A stretch of 64,000 nt of DNA, taken from NCBI RefSeq assembly GCF_013282215.1, contig NZ_CP048103.1, forward strand, positions 1,488,001 through 1,552,000, in the 5' to 3' direction. Below are positions 52,646 through 61,911 of the stretch, in pieces. The notes below the pieces were generated by a model. It had not been told where the DNA came from. It made no database searches and saw only the letters and a program-made list of their open reading frames with translations. Positions within the stretch are counted from its first letter, which is position 1. Every line of letters starts with the position of its first letter. The position numbers and the translations under genes are program-made. This DNA comes from Kroppenstedtia eburnea. Lineage in GTDB: Bacteria > Bacillota > Bacilli > Thermoactinomycetales > DSM-45169.

Positions 52646-52723
52646 TTGCCCCGCAAGGATCGCTTCCCTCCAACAGGATTTTTTCCAACTATTTATCCGG
52701 ATCTTGACAAAGAGGTGATCGGA

Positions 52724-53473
52724 ATGGCCGGCCATTCCAAATGGAAAAACATTCAACACCGTAAAGGACGCCAGGATGCCCTGCGTGGGAAACTTTTCGC
52801 CAAACTGGCCCGGGAGATCTCCGTGGCGGCAAGGGAAGGGGGAGGGGACCCCGACCAAAACCAACGATTGCGCCTGGCGATTTCCAAGGCCCGCTCCCAA
52901 AACATGCCCAATGATAATATTGAACGGGCGATTCATCGGGGGACCGGTGCGGAAGGCGGGAGCAACTACGAAGCCGTCACCTATGAAGGATACGGTCCGG
53001 GGGGGGCGGCGGTGATGGCGGAAGCCTTGACCGACAACCGCAACCGAACAGCGGCGGATGTGCGGCATATCTTCTCCAAACGGGGAGGCAGTATGGGAGA
53101 GGCCGGCTGTGTGGCCTGGATGTTTGATAAAAAAGGGCTGCTGCGAATCGATCGGGAGGCCGGGCAGGATGAGGATGAAATGATGTTGCAGGTGCTGGAA
53201 GCCGGTGCAGAGGATTTCGAAGCCTCGGAAGATGCCTTTGAGATCACCACCTCCCCGGACCAGTTTGAAGAGGTGAAAGCATCCTTGGAAGGGGAAGGCT
53301 TCCATTTTTCCACGGCGGAAGTGACGATGGTCCCCCAAAACACAGTGACATTGACCGGGGATCAGGTGACCCAAATGCTTCAACTGCTTGAAGCGCTGGA
53401 AGATCACGACGATATTCAGAACGTCTACGCCAATGTGGAGATCGATGACGGCGAACTGGGGAACCATGGTTGA
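52724..53473 (+). CDS. yebC: YebC/PmpR/TACO1 family protein
   Basis: A 249-residue protein with the signature start MAGHSKWKNIQHRKGRQDAL, NMPNDNIERAIHRGTG (about 65-80) and a GGSMGEAGCVAWMFDKKG block. The family is described both as transcriptional regulators and as ribosome-associated factors that relieve stalling at proline stretches. AGGTGATC precedes the ATG at 52724. The frame runs back to 52646 without family sequence. Confidence 0.95.
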   Translation: MAGHSKWKNIQHRKGRQDALRGKLFAKLAREISVAAREGGGDPDQNQRLRLAISKARSQNMPNDNIERAIHRGTGAEGGSNYEAVTYEGYGPGGAAVMAEALTDNRNRTAADVRHIFSKRGGSMGEAGCVAWMFDKKGLLRIDREAGQDEDEMMLQVLEAGAEDFEASEDAFEITTSPDQFEEVKASLEGEGFHFSTAEVTMVPQNTVTLTGDQVTQMLQLLEALEDHDDIQNVYANVEIDDGELGNHG

Positions 53474-54011
53474 GTCGATCCTCATCGGTGAAAGGGTGCG
53501 CCTCACTGCGCTGGAGGAGAAGGACTTGGCCACTGTTGCCACCTGGTCCCGGGATGATCACTTCATGCGCCGGTTGGATGCCGAAGCTTCCGTTCCCCGA
53601 ACGGAGAGTCAACTGAAGAAGTGGTTGGCTGAGCATCATGAAAGTGACAAGGGCTTCTTGTTCGCCCTCCGCCCGCCGGAAGGGGAAGAGCTGATCGGGT
53701 TTATCGAGATTGACGGCATTCTCTGGAACCACCGGACCGGCTGGATCTCCATCGGCATCGGCAGTCCGGAGCATCGCGGCCGGGGGTGGGGGCGGGAGGC
53801 GATGTCTCTCGCCCTCCGCTTTGCCTTCCAGGAACTGAATCTTCATCGATTGCAGTTGACGGTGTTCAGTTACAACACCGACGCGATCCGGCTGTATGAA
53901 AGGCTGGGCTTCACCCGGGAGGGGACCTATCGGGAGTTTTTGGAGCGGGAGGGCCAACGTTGGGACATGTTGTTGTACGGACTGCTGCGACGGGAATGGA
54001 ATCACCGGTGA
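53466..54011 (+). CDS. GNAT N-acetyltransferase (RimJ/RimL type)
   Basis: A 181-residue acetyltransferase: VRLTALEEKDLATVATWSRD at the start, acetyl-CoA loop GIGSPEHRGRGWGREAMSLA (about 96-115) and the C-terminal NTDAIRLYERLGFTREGTYR. The substrate is not evident. Its ATG at 53466 overlaps the last codons of yebC, so translation is coupled. Confidence 0.92.
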   Translation: MVESILIGERVRLTALEEKDLATVATWSRDDHFMRRLDAEASVPRTESQLKKWLAEHHESDKGFLFALRPPEGEELIGFIEIDGILWNHRTGWISIGIGSPEHRGRGWGREAMSLALRFAFQELNLHRLQLTVFSYNTDAIRLYERLGFTREGTYREFLEREGQRWDMLLYGLLRREWNHR

Positions 54012-54023
54012 GGAGGGCCATCC

Positions 54024-54941
54024 TTGCACCATCATCATGGACACACTCATGATCATGACCATGGTAGTCAGCGGGAACAAAACAAAAAAGGGCTGCTGAT
54101 CGCTCTGCTGATCACCACCGGCATCATGTTTCTGGAGTTTTTCGGGGGATGGATCACCAACAGTCTGGCCCTGTTGTCCGATTCAGGCCACATGTTGAGT
54201 GATGCAGCTTCTTTGGCCCTCAGCCTGGCCGCGTTTTGGTTTGCCTCCCGGCCTCCGTCACCCCGTAAATCATACGGTTTTTACCGGTTTGAGATCCTGG
54301 CGGCCCTGTTCAACGGGATCACGCTGTTTGTGATTGCAGGCTTTATCATATGGGAAGCCGCCCATCGGTTTTTCAACCCTCCGGAAGTGGCGGGAACTTC
54401 CATGATGCTGATCGCTGTGGTCGGACTGGCGGCCAACCTGGTAAGTGCTTGGTTTTTGACGAAAAAGGGCGATGTGGAAGGGAACGTCAACCTGCGAAGC
54501 GCTTACCTGCATGTGCTGGGAGATGCTTTGGGCTCCGTGGGGGCGATTGTGGCGGGGCTGCTGATGGTTTTCTTTTCCTGGTATGTGGCGGATCCGGTCA
54601 TCAGTGTGGTGGTGGCGTTGCTGATCCTGCGCAGTGCCTGGGGGGTCATCAGTCACAGTGTCCACATCTTGATGGAAGGGACCCCGGTCACCATCGACCA
54701 GGAAGAGGTGAAGGAGACCCTCCGGGAGATCCCCGGTGTGAGGGATGTGCATGACCTTCACATCTGGACGATCACTTCCGGTTTGGATTCCCTGAGTTGT
54801 CATCTGCTTATTGAGGATCAGCTTGACGGGCAGGAAGTGTTGCAACAGGCGATCCGCAAAATCGAGGAGCGATTCAAAATCCGGCACACCACGATCCAGG
54901 TCGAGAAAACCGATCTGGAGCATCCTGAAACGGAAGTGTGA
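54024..54941 (+). CDS. czcD: Cation diffusion facilitator (CzcD-type zinc/cobalt exporter)
   Basis: A 305-residue CDF transporter. A histidine-rich N-terminus (HHHHGHTHDHDHG), metal-site motifs LLSDSGHMLSDAASL (helix 2) and AYLHVLGDALGSVGAIV (helix 5; HxxxD), and a C-terminal cytoplasmic domain (REIPGVRDVHDLHIWTITSG). It exports divalent metals. TTG start at 54024 with AGGAGG 7 bases upstream. It converges on the metal import operon mntABCD. Confidence 0.95.
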   Translation: MHHHHGHTHDHDHGSQREQNKKGLLIALLITTGIMFLEFFGGWITNSLALLSDSGHMLSDAASLALSLAAFWFASRPPSPRKSYGFYRFEILAALFNGITLFVIAGFIIWEAAHRFFNPPEVAGTSMMLIAVVGLAANLVSAWFLTKKGDVEGNVNLRSAYLHVLGDALGSVGAIVAGLLMVFFSWYVADPVISVVVALLILRSAWGVISHSVHILMEGTPVTIDQEEVKETLREIPGVRDVHDLHIWTITSGLDSLSCHLLIEDQLDGQEVLQQAIRKIEERFKIRHTTIQVEKTDLEHPETEV

Positions 54942-54943
54942 TC

Positions 54944-54970
54944 AAAAAAGCTGCGGCGATAGGCCGCAGC
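54944..54970 (-). terminator. Terminator of mntABCD (minus strand)
   Basis: GCTGCGGC (54950-54957) pairs with GCCGCAGC (54963-54970); on the minus strand six T follow. It lies beyond the plus-strand terminator of the facing gene. Confidence 0.85.
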
Positions 54971-54989
54971 GGGAGTGATCTTTCTTATT

Positions 54990-55021
54990 CGGCAGGTTGG
55001 TTCACAGACTGCCGTTTTTTT
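54990..55021 (+). terminator. Terminator of the CDF gene (plus strand)
   Basis: CGGCAG (54990-54995) pairs with CTGCCG (55009-55014), then seven T. Confidence 0.85.
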
Positions 55022-55039
55022 ATGACTTCAGGCCCAGGC

Positions 55040-55930
55040 TCAGCTTTGTTCCGGGGCGGTGCGCAGTCGTCGGCGGATCAGTCGGCGTGTGACGACACCA
55101 TGGAGCGGGGAGAAGAGGAAGGCGAGGACGAACAGGCTGCCGGCGGCCACGGTCATCGAACCGGCGATGGAGGCGTCAAAAAGGAGAGCCAATCCGTATC
55201 CGAGGACAGAGCTGAGCACCCCAGCCACCACACTGATCAGCAGCATCCTTTCCAGCTGATCCGTCAGCAGATAGGCAGTTGCCGAGGGAACGGTAAGCAT
55301 CGCCACCACCAGAATGGCACCGACGCTTTCAAAGGAAGCTACTGTGGTGAGGGAGACCAATCCCATCAGCAGATAGTGGATCAGCAGAACGGGAATCCCC
55401 AGGGCAGCCGCCATGTGCGGGTCGAAGGAGACAATTTTGAACTCCTTGAAAAAGAGGCCGACCACGATCAGGCTGAGCAGAAAGGCGATGCCCACCACCC
55501 ATATGGCTTTGGGGCCGATGTCGTTGCCGAAGAGGGACAACGTATCCCAGGGAACATAGGCGATCTCACCGTAAAGGACACAATCCAGGTCCAGATCCAC
55601 CTGGCGGGTAAACAAGGAGACCAAAATGATCCCGATGGAGAATAAAAAGGTGAAGGTGACACTGATCGCGGCATCGTTTTGCACACCCCGAGAGCGCAGG
55701 CTCTGAATCAAAAATGTACAGATCAACCCCAAGGCGGCGGCTCCGATCAACATCGGAAGGGAGTCCCGGCTTCCGCTGACAAGGAAAGCGATGACAATCC
55801 CCGGGAGAACGGCGTGACTGATCGCATCTCCCAGCATGGCCATGTGCCGGAGGATCAGGAAGCATCCCAGAAATCCGCAGGAGGCTGCCACCAACGCTCC
55901 TGTCAACATAATCGTCCATGCCATACTCAT
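55040..55930 (-). CDS. mntD: Manganese ABC transporter permease MntD
   Basis: A 296-residue ABC-3 permease with about eight membrane segments. Family stretches: FLGCFLILRHMAMLGDAISH, AVLPGIVIAFLV, and FDPHMAAALGIPVLLIHYLL. The length matches Bacillus MntD (about 295). The ATG at 55930 overlaps the mntC stop (ATGA) and has GGAGGGATC upstream; the frame extends back 29 residues within mntC, which I exclude. Confidence 0.92.
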   Translation of the reverse strand: MSMAWTIMLTGALVAASCGFLGCFLILRHMAMLGDAISHAVLPGIVIAFLVSGSRDSLPMLIGAAALGLICTFLIQSLRSRGVQNDAAISVTFTFLFSIGIILVSLFTRQVDLDLDCVLYGEIAYVPWDTLSLFGNDIGPKAIWVVGIAFLLSLIVVGLFFKEFKIVSFDPHMAAALGIPVLLIHYLLMGLVSLTTVASFESVGAILVVAMLTVPSATAYLLTDQLERMLLISVVAGVLSSVLGYGLALLFDASIAGSMTVAAGSLFVLAFLFSPLHGVVTRRLIRRRLRTAPEQS

Positions 55931-57246
55931 GAAGAGATCCCTCCTTCCCGGAGAGGGGCGGCCGGAGATTCGGGGTTCCACTTCGGTTCCATCCCGTGAC
56001 GCAGGAGCAGGTTCCAAAGCGGGTCAAAAATATCCGGCGGGATGTGGTCCGCCACCATTCCGTCCTCCCGATCCCGGATACTTCCTCCGATTTCGCTTTC
56101 GTGCATCATCCAAACTTCGGTCATCCGCTGCCGGAGGACCGTATCATAGGCCTGGACCGATCCTTCCTCCGTGAGTCGGATGTGGAGGATGCCCCTTCTT
56201 TTGTACATCCGAACCCACTTATTCTTTTGGAGGAAAATGAGGGCGGATCTCAGTCTGCGAGGGGGCATCGGACTTTTGTGCAAGAGGGCTTCAGCTTCCA
56301 CATCACCGAAATCCCCCTGCTCCCGACGTTCATAGAGAGACTGCAGCACACGCTCCCGGGCCAACTGCTTCCGGACCCGTGCAAGTCGAATCGCCTTCGC
56401 GAGCAGCCCCCGGCGGGGAGAGAAAACCATCGAGATGACAAAGACGAAAGTGGCGGCCATGACAATCAGGGGCCCGGTGGGGAGATGGAATGAAAGGGAG
56501 CTGAGCACGGTTCCCAACGCACCGGACAACCCACCGAGAACAGCGGAAAGGGCCAGCATCACATCGAGTCGTTCCGTCCAATACCGGGCGGCGGCTGCCG
56601 GGGTGATGATGAGAGCGACCACCAGGACGACCCCTGCTGCTTGCAGACCGATCACAACAGCCACCACCAGCATAATCATCAGGACCGTGTCCAGGATCCC
56701 GATGGGAAAGCCCAAGCTTCTGCCGAATCCGGGATCAAAACAGAGGATCTTAAACTCTTTGAAAAAGAGGAGGGAGAACAGGAGGAGAGAGATGGCGACT
56801 CCCCCCATCACCCATACATCCTCCCCGACCAGGGAGGCGGACTGACCGAAGAGGAATTTATCCAGTCCAGACTGATTCCCCTGGTCGCTGTGTTGAACCT
56901 GAGTCAGGAAAACGATTCCGATGCCGAAAAAGACGGACAAGGTCAATCCCAGGGCGGTATCTTCCTTGATCCGGGAGTAGCGGGTGATCGCGTGTATCGC
57001 CAGGGAGGCGAGAATCCCGGTGACGGTGGCACCGATTAGAAAGAAAAAGGGGTTTTTGGACCCGGTTAACATAAAAGCCAGACAAATCCCGGGAAGTGCG
57101 GCATGGGAGAGGACATCCCCCATCAACCCGCGTTTTCTGAGGAAAGCGAAGGAACCGATGACACCACTGGACAGCCCCAACAAAATCGTTCCCATCAGGA
57201 CCCAAAGAGTATTGGAATCGGCCAGGAATTTCTCTATTTCTGCCAT
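55927..57246 (-). CDS. mntC: Manganese ABC transporter permease MntC with cytoplasmic extension
   Basis: A 439-residue ABC-3 permease: SFAFLRKRGLMGDVLSHAAL (about 32-51), DPGFGRSLGFPIGILDTVLM, then from about residue 285 a cytoplasmic part with a winged-helix look (LHKSPMPPRRLRSALIFLQK, GILHIRLTEEGSVQAYDTVL). Bacillus MntC has the same 435-residue size and extension, which resembles the C-terminal half of DtxR-like regulators. The ATG at 57246 is chosen over that at 57255, which is inside the binding site GAGGTGA. Confidence 0.92.
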   Translation of the reverse strand: MAEIEKFLADSNTLWVLMGTILLGLSSGVIGSFAFLRKRGLMGDVLSHAALPGICLAFMLTGSKNPFFFLIGATVTGILASLAIHAITRYSRIKEDTALGLTLSVFFGIGIVFLTQVQHSDQGNQSGLDKFLFGQSASLVGEDVWVMGGVAISLLLFSLLFFKEFKILCFDPGFGRSLGFPIGILDTVLMIMLVVAVVIGLQAAGVVLVVALIITPAAAARYWTERLDVMLALSAVLGGLSGALGTVLSSLSFHLPTGPLIVMAATFVFVISMVFSPRRGLLAKAIRLARVRKQLARERVLQSLYERREQGDFGDVEAEALLHKSPMPPRRLRSALIFLQKNKWVRMYKRRGILHIRLTEEGSVQAYDTVLRQRMTEVWMMHESEIGGSIRDREDGMVADHIPPDIFDPLWNLLLRHGMEPKWNPESPAAPLREGGISS

Positions 57247-57251
57247 TTCAT

Positions 57252-58004
57252 TCACCTCGCAGCCGGTACTTCCGGAAGAACCGTCAGTCGACCGCCGTAG
57301 GTCTTCTGCAGGTTTTCCACTGTGAAGATTTCCGGGGTGGGTCCCCCGGCGATCTGCCGCATGTTGAGCATCAGGAGCCAGTCGAAGTACTCTTGCACCG
57401 TCTGCAGGTCGTGATGAACGACCAAGACGGTCTTCTTCTGCTCTTTCAATTCATTGAGGATGCGGATAATGGCTTTCTCCGTCGCCGCGTCAACACCGAC
57501 AAAAGGCTCATCCATGAAATAGATCCGGGCCTCCTGGGCCAGAGAGCGGGCCAGGAAGATCCGTTGTTGCTGGCCGCCGGAGAGCTGGCTGATTTGTCGC
57601 TTGGCGAAATCAGTCATCCCCACTTTTCCCAGGCATTCCATCGCAAACTCCCGGTCCTCCGCTTTGGGGCGCCTGAACCAACCGAGCTTTCCATAACAGC
57701 CCATCAGGACCACATCCAAAGCGTTGGTAGGAAAGTCCCAGTCCACCGATTCCCGCTGAGGGACATATCCCACAATGGAGCGTTGTTCTTGGTAGGGTTT
57801 TCCGTAAATCTCCACTTCGCCGCCGGTCAGGGGCAAAAGACCCAGGATGGCTTTGATCAAGGTCGATTTTCCCGCGCCGTTGGGGCCGATGATTCCGATC
57901 AGTTTTCCTTCCGGTGCCTCAAACCGAATGTCCCGGAGGACAGGTTTTCGGTGATAGGCGACAGACAAATCCCGTACGGAGACGGGGGAGTGTGATGGTT
58001 GCAT
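57252..58004 (-). CDS. mntB: Manganese ABC transporter ATP-binding protein MntB
   Basis: A 250-residue ATPase: Walker [21 protein letters not shown] (about 38-57), Q-loop [20 protein letters not shown] (characteristic of zinc/manganese importers), signature [18 protein letters not shown], Walker [13 protein letters not shown] and H-loop VVHHDL. GGGGAGGAAAA precedes the ATG. Second gene of mntABCD. Confidence 0.95.
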   Translation of the reverse strand: MQPSHSPVSVRDLSVAYHRKPVLRDIRFEAPEGKLIGIIGPNGAGKSTLIKAILGLLPLTGGEVEIYGKPYQEQRSIVGYVPQRESVDWDFPTNALDVVLMGCYGKLGWFRRPKAEDREFAMECLGKVGMTDFAKRQISQLSGGQQQRIFLARSLAQEARIYFMDEPFVGVDAATEKAIIRILNELKEQKKTVLVVHHDLQTVQEYFDWLLMLNMRQIAGGPTPEIFTVENLQKTYGGRLTVLPEVPAAR

Positions 58005-58029
58005 GTGATGTTTTCCTCCCCTGGAAGGT

Positions 58030-58989
58030 TTATTTCAACGCCGAGACAATGGTGTCCACATTATGTCGGACCATGCCGATGTAAGTGCCCTTTTTTGTAC
58101 CTTCTTTTCCCATCGCATCGGAGAAAAGCTCCCCACCGATCTCGATGGTGTGCCCCTTTTTCTTGGTGCCTTCCACGACAGCCTGAATGGAACGTTTGGG
58201 CACGCTGGATTCCACAAAGACAGCCTTGATTTCGCGATCCACCAGGAGGTTGACGATCCGTCGAACATCCTTCAGCCCGTACTCTGAAGCGGTGCTGATT
58301 CCCTGTAATCCGACCACCTCAATATCGTAGGCGCGTCCGAAATAGCCGAAGGCGTCATGGGCGGTAACCATCACCCGGCGCTCTTTGGGAATGCTTTTGA
58401 TTTGCTCCCGGACGTACTGATCCAGGTCTTCCAATTGTGCTGTATACTTCTGTGCCCGTTGATGATAGTCGTCCTGATGTCGGGGATCGGCTTGGGCCAG
58501 TTCCCGGTCCACGGATTTGACCGCTTCGATCCAGAGTTGCACATCAAACCAGACATGGGGATCATATTGGTTGTCACCGGTTTTCATCAGCTTCTCCTTT
58601 TCGATGGAATCAGCTACGGGAATGACCGGCTTCTCTTCGCTGAGCTTGGACAGGATCTCTGTCATTTTTCCCTCCAAATGAATCCCGCTGTAGAAAATCA
58701 TGTGGGCCTCATTCAGCCTTCCGATATCCCCCTGGGAGGCCTTATATAGATGGGGGTCGATGCCGGGCCCCATCAGTGCGGTGACTTGGACACGATCACC
58801 TCCGACGTTTTTAACGATGTCCGCAACCATGCCTGTGGTGGCGGTCACCCGGATGGGCCCATCCTCAGGAATGGCTACATCTCCTTGGGATTCGCAGGCC
58901 GACAGAATCAACAGAGAGGCAATCGATACGATGGAAAGTAAAACCTTCATCCGCGGGTGCTGCATCGCTCCCTTTTTTCCTAAAGACAT
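58030..58989 (-). CDS. mntA: Manganese ABC transporter substrate-binding lipoprotein MntA
   Basis: A 319-residue cluster A-I (ZnuA/PsaA-type) lipoprotein. Signal peptide [16 protein letters not shown] with lipobox; metal ligands in [20 protein letters not shown] (histidine), [17 protein letters not shown] (histidine), a glutamate in [14 protein letters not shown] and the final [15 protein letters not shown] region with the aspartate position nearby. There is no histidine-rich loop, which favours manganese over zinc. ATG 58989 has AAGGGGAG upstream; the frame extends back 20 residues. Confidence 0.92.
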   Translation of the reverse strand: MSLGKKGAMQHPRMKVLLSIVSIASLLILSACESQGDVAIPEDGPIRVTATTGMVADIVKNVGGDRVQVTALMGPGIDPHLYKASQGDIGRLNEAHMIFYSGIHLEGKMTEILSKLSEEKPVIPVADSIEKEKLMKTGDNQYDPHVWFDVQLWIEAVKSVDRELAQADPRHQDDYHQRAQKYTAQLEDLDQYVREQIKSIPKERRVMVTAHDAFGYFGRAYDIEVVGLQGISTASEYGLKDVRRIVNLLVDREIKAVFVESSVPKRSIQAVVEGTKKKGHTIEIGGELFSDAMGKEGTKKGTYIGMVRHNVDTIVSALK

Positions 58990-59071
58990 TTCTTTCTCCC
59001 CTTTTTTCATATCAGAACAATATGTGCCCCGGACTATCTTTGTTTCCAATGGCTTAAATTATTACCCTAGG

Positions 59072-59103
59072 TAATCAATTTTGCGCCGGGGCAAAATTGA
59101 TTA
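59072..59103 (-). promoter_or_regulatory. Metalloregulator palindrome upstream of mntA
   Basis: Thirteen-base arms TAATCAATTTTGC (59072-59084) and GCAAAATTGATTA (59091-59103) around GCCGGG. A second palindrome ATTACCCTAGGTAAT lies at 59060-59074. The pattern resembles sites of MntR/DtxR-family repressors, which shut mntABCD when metal is plentiful. Confidence 0.8.
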
Positions 59104-59240
59104 CTCTTATCTTACGCCCACTGTGGGAAAAAAGTCAACATAAAAGGGATTCCCAATGTTCAGTGAGGGTGGGGAAAAAGAGGGGCGTTGTGAGTTTTGT
59201 TCCGGAGAAATGCGATGATCAGGGCGGGCGCCTGGAAATT

Positions 59241-59271
59241 AAAAAAACAGCCGCAGAAATGTTCTGCGGCA
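59241..59271 (-). terminator. Terminator of feoAB
   Basis: GCCGCAGAA (59250-59258) pairs with TTCTGCGGC (59262-59270); on the minus strand TGTTTTTTT follows. The stretch 59104-59240 holds nothing I recognise. Confidence 0.92.
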
Positions 59272-59321
59272 GGCTTTCATCCTCCCCCGGCATTTGGGTT
59301 CTGCAGGGGTTGTTTCTTTCT

Positions 59322-60734
59322 TTAAACCAACCCCAGCGCCCGAACCGTCTGGGCCACGATAAAGGTGACCCCGATGGCGATCCCCGTGGGAATGGCAAAG
59401 GAGAGGAAGGTCCATTTGGGACTTTTGGTTTCCTTGTATATATTGATAAGAGTGGTTCCACATGGGTAGTGAAGGAGGGAGAACAGCATCATATTGAGGG
59501 CGGTCAGCCAGGTCCAGCCGTGATCCAGAAAGATCTGTTTCAGGGCGGCCATGTCTTCCACCTCGATCATGGCTCCGGTGGAGAGGTAGCCCATCAGCAG
59601 GATGGGCAGTACAATCTCATTGGCGGGCAGGCCGAGGATAAAGGCGATCAGGATATAGCCGTCCAGCCCCAATGCCTGCGCAAAAGGATCGAGAAAAGCG
59701 ACGATGTGCTCCAGGATGCTCATGTCCCCTGCCGAGATATTGGCCAGAATCCAGGTGATCACCCCGGCGGGGGCGGCCACGATCACGGCCCGTTTCAACA
59801 CGTACAGGGATTTGTCCAGGGTGGCACGCAGGATGGTGTTCCAAAATTTCGGCCTGCGGTAAGGGGGTAGTTCCAGGGTATAGTGGGTGGGAACTCCCCG
59901 CAGGGCGGTTTTGGACAGAGCCCAGGAGACTGTCAGGGTGACGACGATGCCGAAGAGCACCATTCCCATCACGACGGCGGCAGTGACGAAGGTTTGCATG
60001 CCGCCGGCGACACCGGCGGCCATAAACAGGGAGGAGAGCAGGATCAGGGTCGGCCACCGGCCGTTACAGGGAACAAAATTGTTGGTCAGAATGGCCAGCA
60101 TCCGCTCCCGGGGGGATTCGATGATCCGGGTGGACAGAATCGCCGCCGCATTGCATCCGAATCCCATGGCCATGGTCAAGGACTGTTTGCCGTGGCCGCC
60201 GGAGCCTTTGAACAGACGGTCCATGTTAAAGGCGACCCGGGGCAGGTAACCGAAGTTTTCCAACAGGCCGAATATCGGGAAGAAGATGGCCATCGGGGGC
60301 AACATCACGCTGACCACCCAGGAGATTCCCCGGTACAATCCCAGCACCAACAAGCCGTGAAGCCAATCGGGGGCGTGAACTGCCTGGAAGGCGAGTGTCA
60401 GATATCCCTCCAACCAGCTGAATAATTGTGCCAACATCTCCGAAGGGGCATTGGCCCCGGCGATGGTCAGCCAGAAGATCACACCCAGCATGGCCAGCAT
60501 GATCGGGTAGCCCCAGATCGGGGAGGTCAGAACCCGATCCAACTTTTCCGTGCGGAACAAACGCTCCTCATCCTGATAGTGGACCACATCTTCGCAGATG
60601 GCGCGGGTGGTTTGATAGACACGTGCCACGATGTCATCCCGCGCGGAAGAATCCCCGAGTTGCCGGGAACGGGCAATAAGGGAGTCCAGCTGATTATGCT
60701 TCGACTGGATAAGGGGATCGATTGACTGTGCCAT
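59322..60734 (-). CDS. feoB: FeoB membrane half (ferrous iron permease, split gene)
   Basis: A 470-residue protein holding the FeoB transmembrane part: YPIMLAMLGVIFWLTIAGA, two Gate domains with MLPPMAIFFPIFGLLENFGY and MAMGFGCNAAAILSTRIIES (the conserved GCN), FVPCNGRWPTLILLSS and YPCGTTLINIYKET. The GTPase is encoded separately just upstream. This ORF has its own ATG (60734) with AAGGAGG about 12 bases before it, 41 bases inside the GTPase gene, so it looks like a true split gene and not a read error. Confidence 0.9.
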   Translation of the reverse strand: MAQSIDPLIQSKHNQLDSLIARSRQLGDSSARDDIVARVYQTTRAICEDVVHYQDEERLFRTEKLDRVLTSPIWGYPIMLAMLGVIFWLTIAGANAPSEMLAQLFSWLEGYLTLAFQAVHAPDWLHGLLVLGLYRGISWVVSVMLPPMAIFFPIFGLLENFGYLPRVAFNMDRLFKGSGGHGKQSLTMAMGFGCNAAAILSTRIIESPRERMLAILTNNFVPCNGRWPTLILLSSLFMAAGVAGGMQTFVTAAVVMGMVLFGIVVTLTVSWALSKTALRGVPTHYTLELPPYRRPKFWNTILRATLDKSLYVLKRAVIVAAPAGVITWILANISAGDMSILEHIVAFLDPFAQALGLDGYILIAFILGLPANEIVLPILLMGYLSTGAMIEVEDMAALKQIFLDHGWTWLTALNMMLFSLLHYPCGTTLINIYKETKSPKWTFLSFAIPTGIAIGVTFIVAQTVRALGLV

Positions 60735-61491
60735 CGTTTTCGGCTCCCTCCTTTCCGATCCGCTCCTTCAAGGCTTCCACGAGACTGGTGTCGCCGTCGA
60801 GGAGGCGGAGGGCGACCCAGCGGGCAGGCAAGCGATTGCCGAATATTTTGCGGATATCAGGCTCCAGTTCCGCAATCTTTGCCTCCAATTCCTCTTCATA
60901 ACGGATGCGATAAGGGTGGGTGGCGATTTTCCCCCCGGCCATCCGGGAGATCACCTGCTTCAATTCTTCCAGGCCCACTCCGTCCCGGGCTGATGTCTTG
61001 ACCACGGGTACGCCCAACCTGTCGGAGAGTTTCCGCTCGTTGATCTGGATGCCCTTCCGCTTCGCCTCATCCATCAGGTTGACGCAGACCACCACGCGTT
61101 CGCTCATCTCCAACACTTGAAGGGCCAGGTTCAGGTTCCGTTCCAGGGCGGTGGCATCGAGAACCACCACCGTCACATCGGGCTGATCGAAGACGATATG
61201 ATCCCGGGCCACTTCTTCGTCGACGGAGTTGGAATAGAGGGAGTAAGTGCCTGGCAGATCGATAAGGGTATAGGTTTCGCCGTTGTGCAGATAGGTCCCC
61301 TCGGCGTGGAGCACGGTTTTGCCCGGCCAGTTGCCCGTGTGTTGGCGCAAGCCGGTCAAGGCGTTGAAAAGTGTGCTCTTGCCTGTGTTGGGATTGCCGG
61401 CCAGTGCAACCCGGTAGCGGGAGGGAGAGTCGGTTGCTTCCTGTTGCCGGGTCCGCTGTCCATCATTTCCTTGATTGCAATGAGTTTGCAC
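60694..61491 (-). CDS. feoB: FeoB GTPase half (split gene)
   Basis: A 265-residue G protein: G1 GNPNTGKSTLFNALTG (about 31-46), G2 region HTGNWPGKTVLHAEG, G3 IDLPGTYSLYSNSVDEEVAR, G4 VNLMDEAKRKG and G5 VVKTSARDGVGLEEL, followed by the helical FeoB spacer domain. It normally gates the membrane domain to which it is fused. GTG start at 61491 with GGAGGGG upstream, overlapping nothing but only 2 bases after feoA. Its last 13 codons overlap the membrane ORF in another frame. Confidence 0.92.
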   Translation of the reverse strand: MQTHCNQGNDGQRTRQQEATDSPSRYRVALAGNPNTGKSTLFNALTGLRQHTGNWPGKTVLHAEGTYLHNGETYTLIDLPGTYSLYSNSVDEEVARDHIVFDQPDVTVVVLDATALERNLNLALQVLEMSERVVVCVNLMDEAKRKGIQINERKLSDRLGVPVVKTSARDGVGLEELKQVISRMAGGKIATHPYRIRYEEELEAKIAELEPDIRKIFGNRLPARWVALRLLDGDTSLVEALKERIGKEGAENDGTVNRSPYPVEA

Positions 61492-61493
61492 AG

Positions 61494-61739
61494 TTAGTCC
61501 CCTCCTTTGATGTGCCCGAAAATCCGGGAGCTTTCTTCTTTGCGAAGAGCAATCGTCGTATTGCTCACCCGGAAAGCAACGGGGTCACCCAATGGGCTTC
61601 TCTGCAGTACATGGACGGTCGCACCCGGGACAAAACCCAGGTCCAGCAACCGACGGCGCATCGTGCCTGTCAGATCCAGTCGGGTGATCCGGACGGACCG
61701 ACCGACAGCTGCTTCAGATAATGGAAGTTCGGTGCACAT
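61494..61739 (-). CDS. feoA: FeoA, accessory protein of ferrous iron uptake
   Basis: An 81-residue SH3-like protein: LTGTMRRRLLDLGFVPGATV (about 27-46) and RSPLGDPVAFRVSNTTIALR with KEESSRIFGHI. FeoA interacts with FeoB at the membrane. ATG 61739 has GGAGGAG upstream; the frame extends further back without family sequence. First gene of feoA-feoB. Confidence 0.93.
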   Translation of the reverse strand: MCTELPLSEAAVGRSVRITRLDLTGTMRRRLLDLGFVPGATVHVLQRSPLGDPVAFRVSNTTIALRKEESSRIFGHIKGGD

Positions 61740-61874
61740 GGCGACTCCTCCATTTGTCACGATAATCTTTATACTGATAGATGTCCTTTTCAAAATAAGG
61801 GATGGAACGCTCCGGAAAAACATGCCTGGGGGCAGGTTTGTTTTATACAGGAATCAATTTTTGATAGCGAAATC

Positions 61875-61897
61875 AATTTTGCCCTCGTGCAACTTTT
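61875..61897 (-). promoter_or_regulatory. Metalloregulator-like half palindromes upstream of feoA
   Basis: AATTTTGCC (61875-61883) faces GCAACTTTT (61889-61897), similar to the mntA operator but less symmetrical; a further AATCAATTTT lies at about 61854-61863. It is about 135 bases before feoA. Confidence 0.5.
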
Positions 61898-61911
61898 GCT
61901 ATTGTTAGTTT

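Noticed and set aside
59322-61491. feoB as a sequencing-error frameshift
   Set aside because: The downstream ORF has its own ATG and AAGGAGG, and the upstream ORF ends in a plausible tail; a true split gene explains this better, though reads should confirm it.
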